From the NCBI GenBank assembly GCA_907165275.2, contig OU015649.1, forward strand, positions 13,546,001 to 13,610,000: DNA of 64,000 nt, given 5' to 3'. Numbering within the stretch: position 1 is the stretch's first letter; each line of letters begins with the position of its first letter. The position numbers and the translations under genes were made by a program. Source of the stretch: Zygaena filipendulae. Taxonomy: Eukaryota > Arthropoda > Insecta > Lepidoptera > Zygaenidae. Below, piece by piece: positions 1-11,900 of the stretch. A model generated the notes under the pieces. The model did not search any database. It was not told the origin of the DNA and saw nothing but the letters and a program-made list of their open reading frames with translations.

Positions 1-460
1 CACACCCATCGTTGCAAGTTCATAACCTGTTAGTTGTGACGAAATGCATACGTTGCAAAATCTACTTTCATATGAGTAACTCATGTTTTGAAGTATATAT
101 ACTATAGTCAGTACCGTTGCAATGCTCGCAATATAATATTTCAATAAGAACGGAATAACCTTTCGGAATACTTACCTAAGTAGGAATAGGTAAGTATATA
201 TCTGCGTCATTATATTAATTTGTGTCAATTAATTAACTATTAACTAATTTAAATTTCTACGTATGTTAATTTGTTTTGGTTTATATTAAATAGCTACCTA
301 TATTTTTTTTTTTTTACTTTATTATTTTTATTATAATTTACGTATTCTACACGCTTTTTTCTATAAGTATACCAAATACCTATGTAGTTAAATAAACCAA
401 ATAGGTATATAATGTGAATTAACAAATTGTAACAATATTATATCAGACTATTCTTTTTTG

Positions 461-829
461 TGGTAATTTCGGAGTTCTCGCGGGGATTCCGGGATAAAAA
501 GTACCCTATGTCCTTCTCTGTACCCTTGACAACGTGCATCCAAATTTCATCCAAATCCGTTCAGCCGTTTTTGCGTGATTGAGTAACAAACATCCAAACA
601 TCCACACTTTCACATTTATGTAGGTATAACTAGCTGTGCCCCGCGGTTTCACCCGCGGTAATTTCGGAGTTCCCGCGGGAATTCCGGGATGAAAAGGACC
701 CTATGTCCTTCTCTAAACCCCTGACAAAGTGTATGCCAAATTTCATCCAAATCCGTTCAGCCGTTTTTGCGTGATTGAGTAACAAACATCCAAACATCCA
801 CACTTTCACATTTATAACATTAGTAGGAT
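461..829 (-). repeat. two adjacent Helitron-like repeat copies
   Basis: A 5'-truncated copy (461-625) abuts a near full copy (629-829). In this orientation the full copy runs from ACTAGCTGTGCCCCGCGG to TTAGTAGGAT. The reverse complement reads ATCCTACTAA...CCGCGGGGCACAGCTAGT, with a CTAG 3' end and GC hairpin, as in non-autonomous Lepidopteran Helitrons (Lep1-like). Class assignment is inference; the repeat itself is plain from its many copies here. Confidence 0.75.
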
Positions 830-927
830 ATTAGTTAGATTATTTTGTCAACGACCTATAAAATGTAGAATGTGAACAGAAGTTTCTTCATTTAAGTAAG
901 TGTACGGGTAAATTATTATTATTTAGT

Positions 928-1230
928 ACTAGCTGTGCCCCGCGGTTTCACACGCGTGCGTTGCGGAATTCCCGCAGGAACTCCAAAGTAGCCTAGTGTA
1001 CGTATTCCTTATAACATCAGCTAATTAACAGTGAAAGTCCCGTCAAAATCGGTCCAACCGTTTCGGAGATTCGCCCGCGTGAGTTTCGGAATTCCCGCAG
1101 GAACTCCAAACTTCTTTTATATAAACCTTGTCCTGACAATAACGAACACAAAAAAAAACATTTATCTAGTTTGGTGCAGTCGTTTGGGAGTTATGCGCTT
1201 AGCAACACATTTGGCGATTCATTTTTATTA
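928..1230 (-). repeat. Helitron-like repeat, composite copy
   Basis: Starts ACTAGCTGTGCCCCGCGG, then diverges into a variant with two GCGGAATTCCCGCAGGAACTCC-type segments, near 961 and 1085, suggesting an internal duplication or two fused relatives. Confidence 0.6.
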
Positions 1231-1746
1231 TATAGATAATAATTTTTCTACCAAATATACTTACTTACCTACCAAAACGAACACAAACTGTATATTATTA
1301 TGTGCCATTGATTTAAATTCCGTTTGCAAAAGTAACTAAGAGATTTTATTTGATAGTATATAGGTACCTACATGCATAAATGTAGTTTATTTATTTATTT
1401 AATACCTGCTGCGTAGGTAACTAAAACTGTACTATGCTTTATCTATTTGGTATGCAGCAGCAGCGACTGCGTGGACACTACCTTGATAATGTAGGTATAA
1501 AAGATAAGAAATCTTTTATGTTTCAAGGTCCAACTCCGATCTATCCGCGATTCAATTTAATGCTTCAAACAAGTCTGCGGCGTCGCGTTATGAAATCTGT
1601 TGGGCTAAGATTGAACTGATTAATCCGATTTAGCACTTAGCATCGAGATGTTGATATTTTTTAAATTCTCTGTAGAGATTTTCAAACAGAAAGTTGTAAA
1701 AATGAATACGATATTTACATTTTCTTTTTTTATAGGATCATTAATT

Positions 1747-1945
1747 ACTAGCTGTGCCCCACGGTTACACCCGCGATAATTTCGGAGTTCCCGCGGGAAT
1801 TCCGGGATAAAAGTACCCTATGTCCTTCTCTGTACTTCTGAGAACGTGCATGCCAAATTTCATCCAAATACATTCCGCCGTTTTTGCGTGATTGAGTAAC
1901 AAACATCCACACTTTCACATTTATAATAAATACATATTAGTAGGA
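1747..1945 (-). repeat. Helitron-like repeat
   Basis: Near full-length copy from ACTAGCTGTGCCCCACGG to ATATTAGTAGGAT, matching the copy at 629-829. Confidence 0.75.
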
Positions 1946-2064
1946 TTATAAATCAAAGAAAAAACATCGCAACGGAAACCCAACTCCACAATAATTAGAT
2001 ATACTCTAGTAAATACATATTACGGTGAGTAAGCAAGATCTGCACAAATTTATAGAAACTGTAT

Positions 2065-2126
2065 ATCCTTAATGAGAATCGAACCCACAATCAGTGGGTC
2101 GGCCGATCGGTCGGTCTTTCCTGCCG
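2065..2126 (-). repeat. tRNA-like (SINE-type) fragment
   Basis: Minus-strand GTGGGTTCGATTCTCAT resembles an RNA polymerase III B box following a T-arm-like stem. It is too short and imperfect for a tRNA gene and is probably a SINE fragment. It lies directly beside the hairpin at 2128-2260. Confidence 0.35.
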
Positions 2127-2127
2127 G

Positions 2128-2260
2128 GCTAAGATGCGCAAGACGACAAAATTTTATCGAGCCATTTTATCGATTCTCGTCGACATATTGTATGGCTGGC
2201 TTTGTCGACGAGAATCGATAAAATGGCTCGATAAAATTTTGTCGTCTTGCGCATCTTAGC
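2128..2260. repeat. perfect 57-bp inverted repeat, 19-nt loop
   Basis: The left arm 2128-2184 (GCTAAGATGCGC...) and right arm 2204-2260 are exact reverse complements over 57 bp, around a 19-nt spacer. The absence of any mismatch suggests a recent origin or active maintenance. No matching terminal element was seen elsewhere in the window. Confidence 0.95.
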
Positions 2261-2266
2261 TCCCCT

Positions 2267-2426
2267 GATCTATCTACGAACCAAACCGATTAACGTACCG
2301 AGGCCCGACGTATCTATGGGTCTTTTCAGATCTATCATATGCACCAACCAGACCGACTAAACTTACCAAGGGCAGTATCTATCGGTCTTCTCTCATCTAT
2401 CTACGAACCGAATCGACTAACGCAGG
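2267..2426. repeat. degenerate ~62-65-bp tandem repeat
   Basis: Two and a half units starting at 2267, 2329 and 2394, each opening GATCTATC/CATCTATC and sharing ACCRAAYCGAYTAACG-like cores and TATCTATSGGTCTT ends. Sits immediately right of the perfect hairpin. Confidence 0.7.
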
Positions 2427-3088
2427 TTTTACAGTGAAGGTAAAGTCGTGACTGACCCGAAACATAAAAACAAAGACGTTCTCAAAACTGCACCAGCCGA
2501 GTGTCCTTCTTTTTATTGTAACGGCTTCACGTATTTTAGTTTGAGCATCTCGTGACCAGACTCACGACTGCAACTCACCACTAGTGCTGAGCAATTGGCG
2601 ATATTGCACCGTTCACTATAATAATAAAGTCTGTCTGTCCGAACATCTGTCAAGTTTCGTAAGCGGACGCGGGAAAGGCGCTGAATTTGATAACGACCTA
2701 CTTAATCAGGACAAAAAAAGGAGGCTAGGTATTGTACGATTTGTACGATGTTGCTATACGTGCCTGGCCAGCTGTGCAATGAATGCAGAATATTAATGGA
2801 TACAATTACAAAGACATTGTTATACTCCTGAGAAAAAGAAAGAGTCGCTAGCGTAGCAAACCACCAACACCAAATTTAAGACATTAATTATAATAAACCG
2901 GGAGCACTCTTCAAATGGCAAATCAGAACTTCAAACGAAAGAATTAGCTCTTGAAAAGTTTTCTTTATATAAATAATCATAATATAGAACTACAGTAAGA
3001 TTTAGCATATTGAAGCCATTTCAAGTCAAGCTTAAAAGGCCGATTGCTTCGTATACCCTATGCCATCCATACCATCGCTATATTACGT

Positions 3089-3276
3089 ACTAGCTGTGCC
3101 TCGCGGTTTCACCCGCGTGGAAAGTTTTTATGTAACAACTTTTTTCCTGACATCCGATTTGAATGAAACAAAGCTTATATTATGTAGCTCCAGGTTAAGC
3201 TTAATCTAGCTATGAAAACCGCATGACACTCCGTTCAGTAGATTCGGAGATTAGACGGTAAAGAATTTTATAAACT
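3089..3276 (-). repeat. Helitron-like repeat, variant body
   Basis: ACTAGCTGTGCCTCGCGG end followed by a different body (around GACATCCGATTTGAATGAA), a second subfamily also seen near 54560-54745. Confidence 0.6.
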
Positions 3277-4659
3277 CTTTTTTTTGTGGTTGGTTACTCT
3301 TCTTTTATCGCCCCTGTCAATTTTTCTCAAAAATATTCAATGTACAGAATCGCGGATTCTCTCTTTTATTATAGTATAGACAGATTTATGATCTTTAATT
3401 ATTGAAGGAAATTTTGCGCTGTTCCGCTCACAGATCGATTGGTTATTTGATTCAATTTCGAATGTAATAACGAATCTAAACAGCACTTTCGGATAGTTTA
3501 TTGTATTAACTTTGATTTTAAATACATTACTATTACATATACCTATTAGTCCATCAACATTTAAACAGATTGTCAAACAACATCGCCACACCATTGTATC
3601 TCGATTAAGATTCTATTGAAATTGCTTTTTAGTAATAAAGCCGCCCTTTGTTGCCTACTTTAGTTATTTTTCTATGTATTTTTATTATCATGGTAACAAT
3701 AAAGAATATTTGATTGATTGATTGATACTTTAGAAAATCGCTTTTCGTAGGCTACACAAAATGGCATAAAATCTTATTGAATATTAATTTAGACTAATGT
3801 CAGAAACAAATTCTTCATCGATCAAGTTATAATATTAAGGAAATTGTTAAAACAAACGTGATCTTTAACGTCTAAGGAAATCATGATACGGAAAAAGCAT
3901 CAACGCAATCATTATTCATCAATAACCTTTAAATCGATTGGTATGCCGTTCCGAGAACACAAATTTTTATAAATTGCATTCATGTTGTTTTTAGAATTCT
4001 TACAAAATCAGTTCAGCACGGACAGATCCACGCCTGAAGCGTTTTCATCAACCTCCAATTTATATTTTTATTATAACTGAATCAATCGCAATAAATCATA
4101 ATTTTAAAGAAAGTTAATATCTACCCAAGAACGGTGCAATCTTAGTTTCTATTAATGTGGTAGCTACATTAGCTGCAGCAGTAATAACTTGGAATTTATT
4201 CTTAATGGAGTCCGTTATTTGCAAAATGTATTCAGCAAGTCCGTTTTTATAGCAAATTTTCTCATCAATTCTAAAATTACTACAAATTATAAATGAAAAA
4301 GTAAAATTGTTTTAGTAATATTTTTATTTATTAATCATAATTGTACGAGTTTTTAATAGTCTAAGAAGCAAAAAAGTGAACAATGGTTGGAAAATATGTC
4401 ACAGACTGCAAATAATTACAATGAATACGGAAGCTAAAATTGTTCCGAGAGATGAATACCTACATAGGTAGCTAACTAGAAGATACTACAATTCATAATG
4501 GTTGCATGATATTTTATACTACGAATCTACGCAGATACGAAAAACTCATCCGGATTCCTTCGACAATTTTACTTGGTCCTTTGAGCCGGATACTACATAA
4601 ACGCAATATATAGTAACGAGATGAAACAATAATTCAATCTATAATAATCTATAATAATA

Positions 4660-4820
4660 TTATATACCTACACAAAAGATTTGATTTGTTGTATGTACGT
4701 ATGTCTGTTTGTTTGTAATGGATAATTTACAAACTACTCAATAGATTTAAAAAATTCTGAGTAACATAGGGTGCTTTTTCCCGCAATCCCCGCGGGAACT
4801 CCGAAATTAACGTGGGGGGT
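4660..4820 (+). repeat. Helitron-like repeat, 3' part
   Basis: Contains ACATAGGGTGCTTTTT and CCCGCGGGAACTCCGAAATTAACG, matching the 3' half of plus-strand copies such as 22063-22281; the final CAGCTAGT is lost. Confidence 0.55.
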
Positions 4821-6520
4821 TTAATTTAATAATCACGAACCGAAGTGTTATTAAGAATACTCATAATATTGCACATTCACTGTATAAAAAGTATTTTAAG
4901 GTCAACATGTGCCGTATAAGCAATGAAGTAAAATTAAAAGAAAATAGGTTAAAGATAAGTAGCGTTTCAGATTACACTATGTGCTTACGAAAGATCTAAA
5001 ATACATAGATAGGTACCTACTTAGGTACATTAGATAGATTCTATGCGTCAATTTCATATCTGCATCAGATCCATCTTAGCTAGCAAAAAAAACAACTTTC
5101 AGTTGAACAGAATAAAGTTTAGATTACAATATCGATCGGTATAAAATATTTTTATTTGAGAACCGATAAAACGGAAAATTCTTATTGTGAAGCACACCGT
5201 AAAATAAAGTGACGTAATAATAATGTACTTACGGCTTATATCCATGGCTAAAGTGTTTGCAACACACACACCCATTTTCCACACTTCTCTTGGGTCAAAT
5301 GTTCAATGAAATTGGTATTGAAAAATATCAATTGATACTTTTGGCCAGTCACACAATTTTATCTTAATGACTTTTACAACAGTAATAGAACTAGCAATCT
5401 CATTAGCTGGAGCATAGTTCCAGAGCACACGAAGGGTTCAGCGAAGCCTTACACCGATAACACACTTTTTTCCAATCCAATAAGGGTTCAGTTACTCTCC
5501 ATCCAACAAAATCGCGTGGAGGAAGTATCTACGGATATTTTAAGAAAAAAAAAATTAAAACTTTTCGAAACGAATCCTTGGGAATCGGGAAAACAACTGT
5601 TCTGTCACTTTTGTCTCATAATATATTTTCTTTTTATTTATTTTTTAGTTTCCACTTTCGCGATTAAGGTCGTACACGCATCCGCAGTAAACTAAAGTCG
5701 AACGTCGACTGCGTCAGGCGAGATTGTACGCGGACGCGTTGTTATTCCGCCAACGTATCTCAAACTTTATTGCGGGTTTTCCTCTTGTCTTTTAAGTTTA
5801 TTTACTTTGTATTTGCGTTTTTTTAAAAAACGTTTTATTTAAGTATTTCCAAATTCTTTGGAAATGAAATTTAAAAATGTTGTCTAGTTTTAACACATTA
5901 GTATAAAGAGATCTCTAGCCAACATAACTTTGATTAACACATATTTTGCAAAGGTAAATGAGATGAAAGGTAAATTAATAAAACCAATTTAAAATTACTC
6001 AAGATAATAACTGCTCTAAATAAATACCATAATATTATATGCATGATGAGATAGTCAGCCTGTGTATTACGATACACGTAAAGTTTCTGAACCTCTGACT
6101 CATGGACTCAACCAGTTTATGCAACAACCAACCAACAACTTGTTTCTTTTGCTATCCACTCTCCGCGGCATTGTGTTCCGCACCAACCGCAATATTCTTA
6201 TTTTAATTTTTTTTTTTTACAATAGACAGTGGCCGCATTGCTGAATTTCAAATTCGAAATTCAAATATCCAACTCCTACTGTACTGGTATGCACGAAAAA
6301 ATGAACGTGACAATTCTTTTTATTTTGCAATTAATGTTGAGAAACACTGATACTCTATTGTAGCGCAAGTTTTTAATAAAAAAATATTTATTATGCATGG
6401 CATGAATTGATACCGTATACATTTACTTTTTAATGGTCATTAATTTTAAGCAAGTTTGTTATAAATCTTTGTTAAGTAAGGCTTGAAAAATGTGATGAAA
6501 GTAAAAGTAAATATTATATT

Positions 6521-6718
6521 ACTCGCTGTGTCCCGCGGTTTCACCCGCAGCAATTTTGAAGTTCCCGTGGGAATCCCGGAATAAAAAGTACCCTATCTCC
6601 TTCTCTGTACTCCTGACAACGTGTACAAAATTTCATGATGATCGATTAAGCCATTGAGGCGTGAAAGCGTAACAGACAGACAGACAGTGACTTTCACATT
6701 TATAATATTAGTAAGGAT
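6521..6718 (-). repeat. Helitron-like repeat
   Basis: From ACTCGCTGTGTCCCGCGG to TATAATATTAGTAAGGAT, full-length and lightly diverged, with a short GACA repeat near the right end. Confidence 0.7.
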
Positions 6719-7504
6719 TAAGAAATTAAAGTAACAAATTGAGTATTTGTTAATTAGTTCACACCAAAAAATTAATTACGTAAGTCCCAATCCAACATGT
6801 TATATAACGGGAAATAGGTCGTTGCCTTGGCCGTTCTGAGCGACCTAGACGACCGAAACGGCTTTCGGTGCCGCCCCCGAGACAAGCGGGCGCTCAAAGC
6901 CGACCTACTTTACTTTTCTAGGTCCTAAAACATCGAGATCTTAGAGTATGGTAGCGTCAAAGCCGTCTGGTACAAACGTTTTAAATTCCACAAAAATAAT
7001 CCACTATATGAAACAAGAAATGTATTCCAGCTCTTAATAATTAATGTACCCATCCATTCCAATTAGGCGTAATATTACCATAGAAGTAGTAGATTGCTTG
7101 ATAATAGTTAAGAGATTTTAGGAATCCTAAAAGAAAAGATGGTATTACATCTTTAAAAGATGGTATGACATCTTTTTCTACACTCACAAATGTCAACTGT
7201 ATAAAATAGACAAACGCCTTTTAGTTTAAGGCTTAGTAAAAAAATTCTAAATATTTTTTACAAATAAAGATACCTACATAAAATTTTTTTTACATTTAAT
7301 TTTTAATTAGGTTAAAAAAATTAACAAACGCTTACAATGTTTGATATACGAGCAAACATTATTACAATACAAACCAAAATACATATTTTAGCAAAAACAG
7401 AGGGTAAAACATCCAAATAAGTTACCACACATAAAATGTTACAAAAACATAAATAAATGAGAAAAAAGGTGACACAGAGGTGAGAGGTGACTGGGAGGAA
7501 GGAG

Positions 7505-7521
7505 TTAGGATAAGGTGGGAT
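7505..7521 (-). other. weak candidate alternative terminal spire exon (acceptor and stop)
   Basis: A minus-strand acceptor, TTTTTCTTTCCAG, ends at 7522. Joined to exon f in phase 1 it would add Y-P-T-L-S and a stop at 7507-7505. Only the splice signal and phase support it; no conservation can be judged and no nearby poly(A) signal is convincing. Confidence 0.12.
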
Positions 7522-8809
7522 CTGGAAAGAAAAACAAAATATTTAGTAACTACTACTTAGACTAGTGTCAAAGTCATTGGAGCTTAGAAGTCTGCCTGTA
7601 CAATTTCTATACTTACAACATAACTGATGCCCGGGATTCACTCGCTCATATATATATTATGTACCATCAGGACAAAAAATGTGTAGGCAGCACGTAAGAT
7701 TCCTACATGTCAAGTTTAACTCAAATAAGATGCGTACTATACCTGTGCACTGTACCCTATACCCTACTTAATACCCTAACTTCTAAACCTTGCCCATCCT
7801 TATCTAATACTGTCTAGTCAGCATTCCTTAGCTCCTACGCCTCACCAGTCTCTTCCGTAGTTCACGTCGACCTTCCGTCACGGACGGATCCCCACGACTT
7901 TGGGTTGCTTCGTGAATTATTTACCTATATGCCATTTTTTCAATCCTTTTCATTTTCATAATTGCGCACGCGCATTCAAACAAATGTTCAATTGTAAAAG
8001 CTATAGAACTATCGTCACAATTTAGTATTTACCATAGTTAACATGACAACCTCTTTGATTTCTTTTTAAATGAAATCAGAAGTTTTGCGAGTAATTTAGG
8101 TCCTGCATAAATAGCTTATAATTTGTGAAAGATTTTTCTAATCTATTATTCTATGTTCCTTGTCTTCCAAAAAACACAGATTTAATTAATTTGAGAGACC
8201 CTAGAGGATGTAGAAAAAATATTGTAATGGAAAGTTTATTTTAATTTTTCGTCATATTTTACATACATAAATGATTTCATAGATAGATATACGTATAGGC
8301 TAAAATAAATAGTAGAGACTACCTCTACTTCCTATTATACCCCGTGAAAAATACATTGAAAACAGCTCTTCTCGGATATTTTATCAACAACAATCTTCTT
8401 GCAGAGTTGATTCTTTCAATTCTTTGAACTCTAGTAAACTTCTCGAGACGTCGTTGAATATGAACATAAAAACTCTACAGAGCCTTTCTACGTTTCAATT
8501 TTGAAGAAAATAAAGGCTCTAAGAAATGTTATAATCCATTCTTATCTCCCAGGAGAATTCTCTTTGTATCTAATAATAATGAATATAAAAGCACCTAGGA
8601 TAGCCTGTAAGGAATATGATTATGAAGTGAATCTTTTTACCCGTTTATTTTCTTAATAAATAATCATTCTTTCGTTCTCATGAAACCTTTAAAAGGGTAA
8701 GAAATTGGACTTTATTTATTTGCACATTGGAAGGGGGTATAAATCGCCTAAGATTCGTTTGCCGGCCCATTGAACCCTATAAATTAGTATAAAACTGGTA
8801 GATACTTAC

Positions 8810-8924
8810 ACAATAATTTGGAGTTGGGCGTGGATCTGAGCTGTCTCCCGACCTGGATGGAGGCGAGCAGTTGTTCTCGCGGAGTCTTCTCCCGGCGCGG
8901 CGGGGGCAGTTTCCTTTCTGATGC
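8810..8924 (-). CDS. spir: spire exon f: third WH2 motif
   Basis: Encodes residues 242-279 plus one base. The acceptor is GTTGCAACAG (phase 0) and the donor is TTGT|GTAAGT at 8809, leaving phase 1. The peptide starts [11 protein letters not shown], as in other Spire proteins, and carries the third WH2 core [16 protein letters not shown] (257-272). Downstream a fourth actin-binding unit, the Spir box and a FYVE-like zinc finger would be expected. None is recognisable between 8809 and the left edge, so the next coding exon probably lies outside the window, unless the weak candidate at 7521 is used. Confidence 0.93.
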
Positions 8925-11900
8925 CTGTTGCAACGAATGAAGAAGATAAAGAAGTAATAAATGCTGCAAAACTTTTATTAATTTATCACATCCCCAAAGG
9001 CGTTTAAAATATAATCTAGTAATAGATACCGAGGTTTCACCAGCGTTTATTTGGGAGTCACTATGGAACCTCCGTACAATTCGTTCTCAGCTGACGTCTC
9101 CTGCCTAGTAATTAGGTATCTACGTACCTATAGCCTACCAAGTATTTTTCAAGACTTCATTATTCGACTGCGTCAAATGACCTTTCTCTTTTATATACAT
9201 ATAGGTACATAAGATTTATCAAGAGTTTGAACAATGATAACCAGAGAACCAAAGAACCTACCGAACTGTTTGTCAGGCGTTTTCACCATCATTTCCATTT
9301 CATAATTTACACCTTAGGTATCAAATTGGATAGGTAGGTACCAAAAACTTTGAAAAATAGGAATGTATTTCTTTACTTGAACAGAGGAATCGCTCTATAT
9401 TTTCTAAACTGATCTGATTTCGTTGACCCCTCTTCGGTTTAAGATGTTGATCACATTGGTCAGTCGGTTAGTAAATTTTGCTATGTGATATGTCGATATT
9501 ACAATTCAAGCGATTGTTTACTTTGATGTATTTGAATTTTAGTAGCTTACTTACTATTGAACATTCGCCACTTACTTTTTTGAGTGGAGGTCTACTTCTG
9601 ATAAATTCCAGGATCATTGCGTGTGCATCCTTCTTTACGCTGCGAACAAAAACGAGTAAGATCAAGTTTACAGTTGGAGTTGCTGTTGCTCCCCACTCGC
9701 GTCAGGCGTTACTAAAAAACAAAACTGGTACATGGCATTACTGTGTACGGCCGGGCCTAGTATAGTATTATATTATCTGTGGTACGGCTAACGCGACAGA
9801 AGTAGGTATAACTTATGATAAAATAATAAAGAGTTCATAGAGAAAACGATAGGTTAGAACCGACAGTCACTAGCTGGATGTCTATAAACAAATTACTACA
9901 ACTACTATAAAAATATTATGGTCACTTATTTTTCACTTGCCTAAAGAGGTTTTAATCCTTGCTAATATTATAAATGCGAAAGTGAGTTTGTTTGTTTGTT
10001 TGTTACGCTTTCACGCCTTAACGGCTCAAACGATCATCATGAAATTATTACATGCACGTTGTCTGTATACCCCTGACAACATGACGTATGCGAAAATTCA
10101 CGATGATCGGTTTAGCCATTAACCGCCGCACTCAGAGTCGACTTTAATGATTACTTAGCTAAGTATAGATTTTTAAAACAAAACTGCTGCAATCAGACAA
10201 GTTTAATAAATTAATGTTAATTGGCGTTTAATTAATTAAGTTATATCTTATTAAATGCCAATTAACATAAATTTACTGAACGTCTCTGATTGCGGCAATT
10301 TTGTTTTAAAAATCTATACTTAACTAAGTAATCGTTAAATTCGACTATGAGTGCGGCCGTAAGACATGAAAGCGTAACAAACAAAAAACAAACTCACTTT
10401 TGCATTTATAATATTAGTAACGATACGTACATGTACCTAGATAGAACCTTAGGCCAATTTCAGATATTTTTTCATCGTACCGAGAAACGGCTTAGGGTAG
10501 GTATTATTATTATTGACAACATGCGAGAGAAAATAAAACGTCAAAAATAACATTTTGAAGAGAATATTTAAATAAATTAAATTCTAGCTTTGTCAATGTT
10601 TGCAAAAAAAAAACATTAAGTAGGTATACTAGCGTAATCAAGGGCCGGAGCATACTTCCAAAAAAAGCCTTATTTACCGGGATCGACTTTTTCAGAAATT
10701 CCGAATTTACACAGGTAACAAAAACTGGTACCACATAAATGTTTTCCCAGCTGTGGGCACGAGTGCCTGTGTTTATTCTATTACCGCCCCTGTACGACTA
10801 CACCACCGCCTTAACTCACCTTTGAGGTATCGCTCCGTCGACCTTCTTTAGTTTATATCTTCTTGATCTTATGTCGTCCATTAGTATTTCATACGGAGTC
10901 ATTTCATATTCTATCGGTGTCCTTGTATAGTTAACTTTCTTTAGTTTCACGCCCATTCGAAGCTCACCTATAACTTGCATCCAAAACCGCGCCTGGAAAA
11001 GAAAAATAGCAATGTGTTTTTGTTTTTTTTGCTCTATAAAACAATCAAGGTGTACTTTTAGAATATTCAAGGCCCGTTTATAGAAACGTTTCTCAAAATG
11101 TTTTTTCGTAATATTTTATGAATAATTATTCAATTAATACAATGCAGGCTTTGAAAACAGTAAGAGAACTAAATACTCCGATTTTTAATTCTAAGGAACG
11201 TATTTTAACTACAACATTCAATAGGTACAAAACATTTTATTCCAACAAAACTAAGTAAAATATCAAAAGAATATAGATTTAGAAATTAGTTAATTGGAAC
11301 CCTCCTCACATGAACTACAAAATTACAATTATCGAAAGGAAAGTCAAACAAGCTAATAAGTATATACAAGTACTACATACATCATAAAATGACATATAAT
11401 GTATTATCATGGACCAATTAAAATTAACATACTTGTAAAGCCCTCCAAATCCTTCGGTTAGACTACAATAAGAAAATAGATAAAATTAGTTAAATTTCCT
11501 GCTAAAGGAAGCCTCAACGAATCCGTGAGATGTGTCATAGCAGGCAAGACAAACACGTAACGGATTTACTGTTGATATTTGCTTACTCGTGTAAACAATT
11601 TATTCAAAACGAACCGCAATCTGTTTGCGTGTCGTGCATGCGTTCGCGACGGACTTAGTCGGACTTAGTCGGACTTAGTCGACGGGAACTAGAAGTCGAA
11701 CTAGCAGGACACAAGATGTATTCCCGTTTCCGATTAAAAGTAATTTTATAAAGTCGAACATTAGGAGTCTCTATAAAAAACTCTGTAGTCTGTACTAATA
11801 TGGAGGGAACAAAAACGTTCGATTCGCCGCTAATGGGGAGACTTGTAGAAGTAAACGAGGTAAAAGACACTAAAAACCATCAAATCCTTACTACTTGAAA

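Larger units (their letters stand above)
1..8809. other. spire downstream intron or 3' flank; repeats only
   Basis: This 8.8-kb stretch lies 3' of the last recognised spire exon. I see no coding exon in it beyond one weak candidate at 7521. It holds Helitron-like copies near 461, 629, 928, 1747, 3089, 4660 and 6521, a tRNA-like fragment with a perfect hairpin and tandem repeats at 2065-2426, and AT-rich unassigned sequence. A GC-rich patch at 6825-6905 is open in one frame on each strand, but resembles nothing I know and lacks convincing splice sites. Presumably intron, since Spire's C-terminal half must still follow. Confidence 0.6.
9640..10819 (-). other. spire intron between exons d and e
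   Basis: A 1180-bp GT-AG intron. It contains a back-to-back Helitron-like palindrome (9957-10423) with a foldback MITE nested in it. The rest is AT-rich and unassigned. Confidence 0.85.

Noticed and set aside
2065..2126. Possible tRNA gene
   Set aside because: Only a T-arm/B-box-like segment; no acceptor stem or anticodon arm can be folded.
6825..6905. GC-rich patch open on both strands, considered as a downstream spire exon
   Set aside because: No acceptor with a pyrimidine tract in the correct phase and no Spir-box or zinc-finger sequence.
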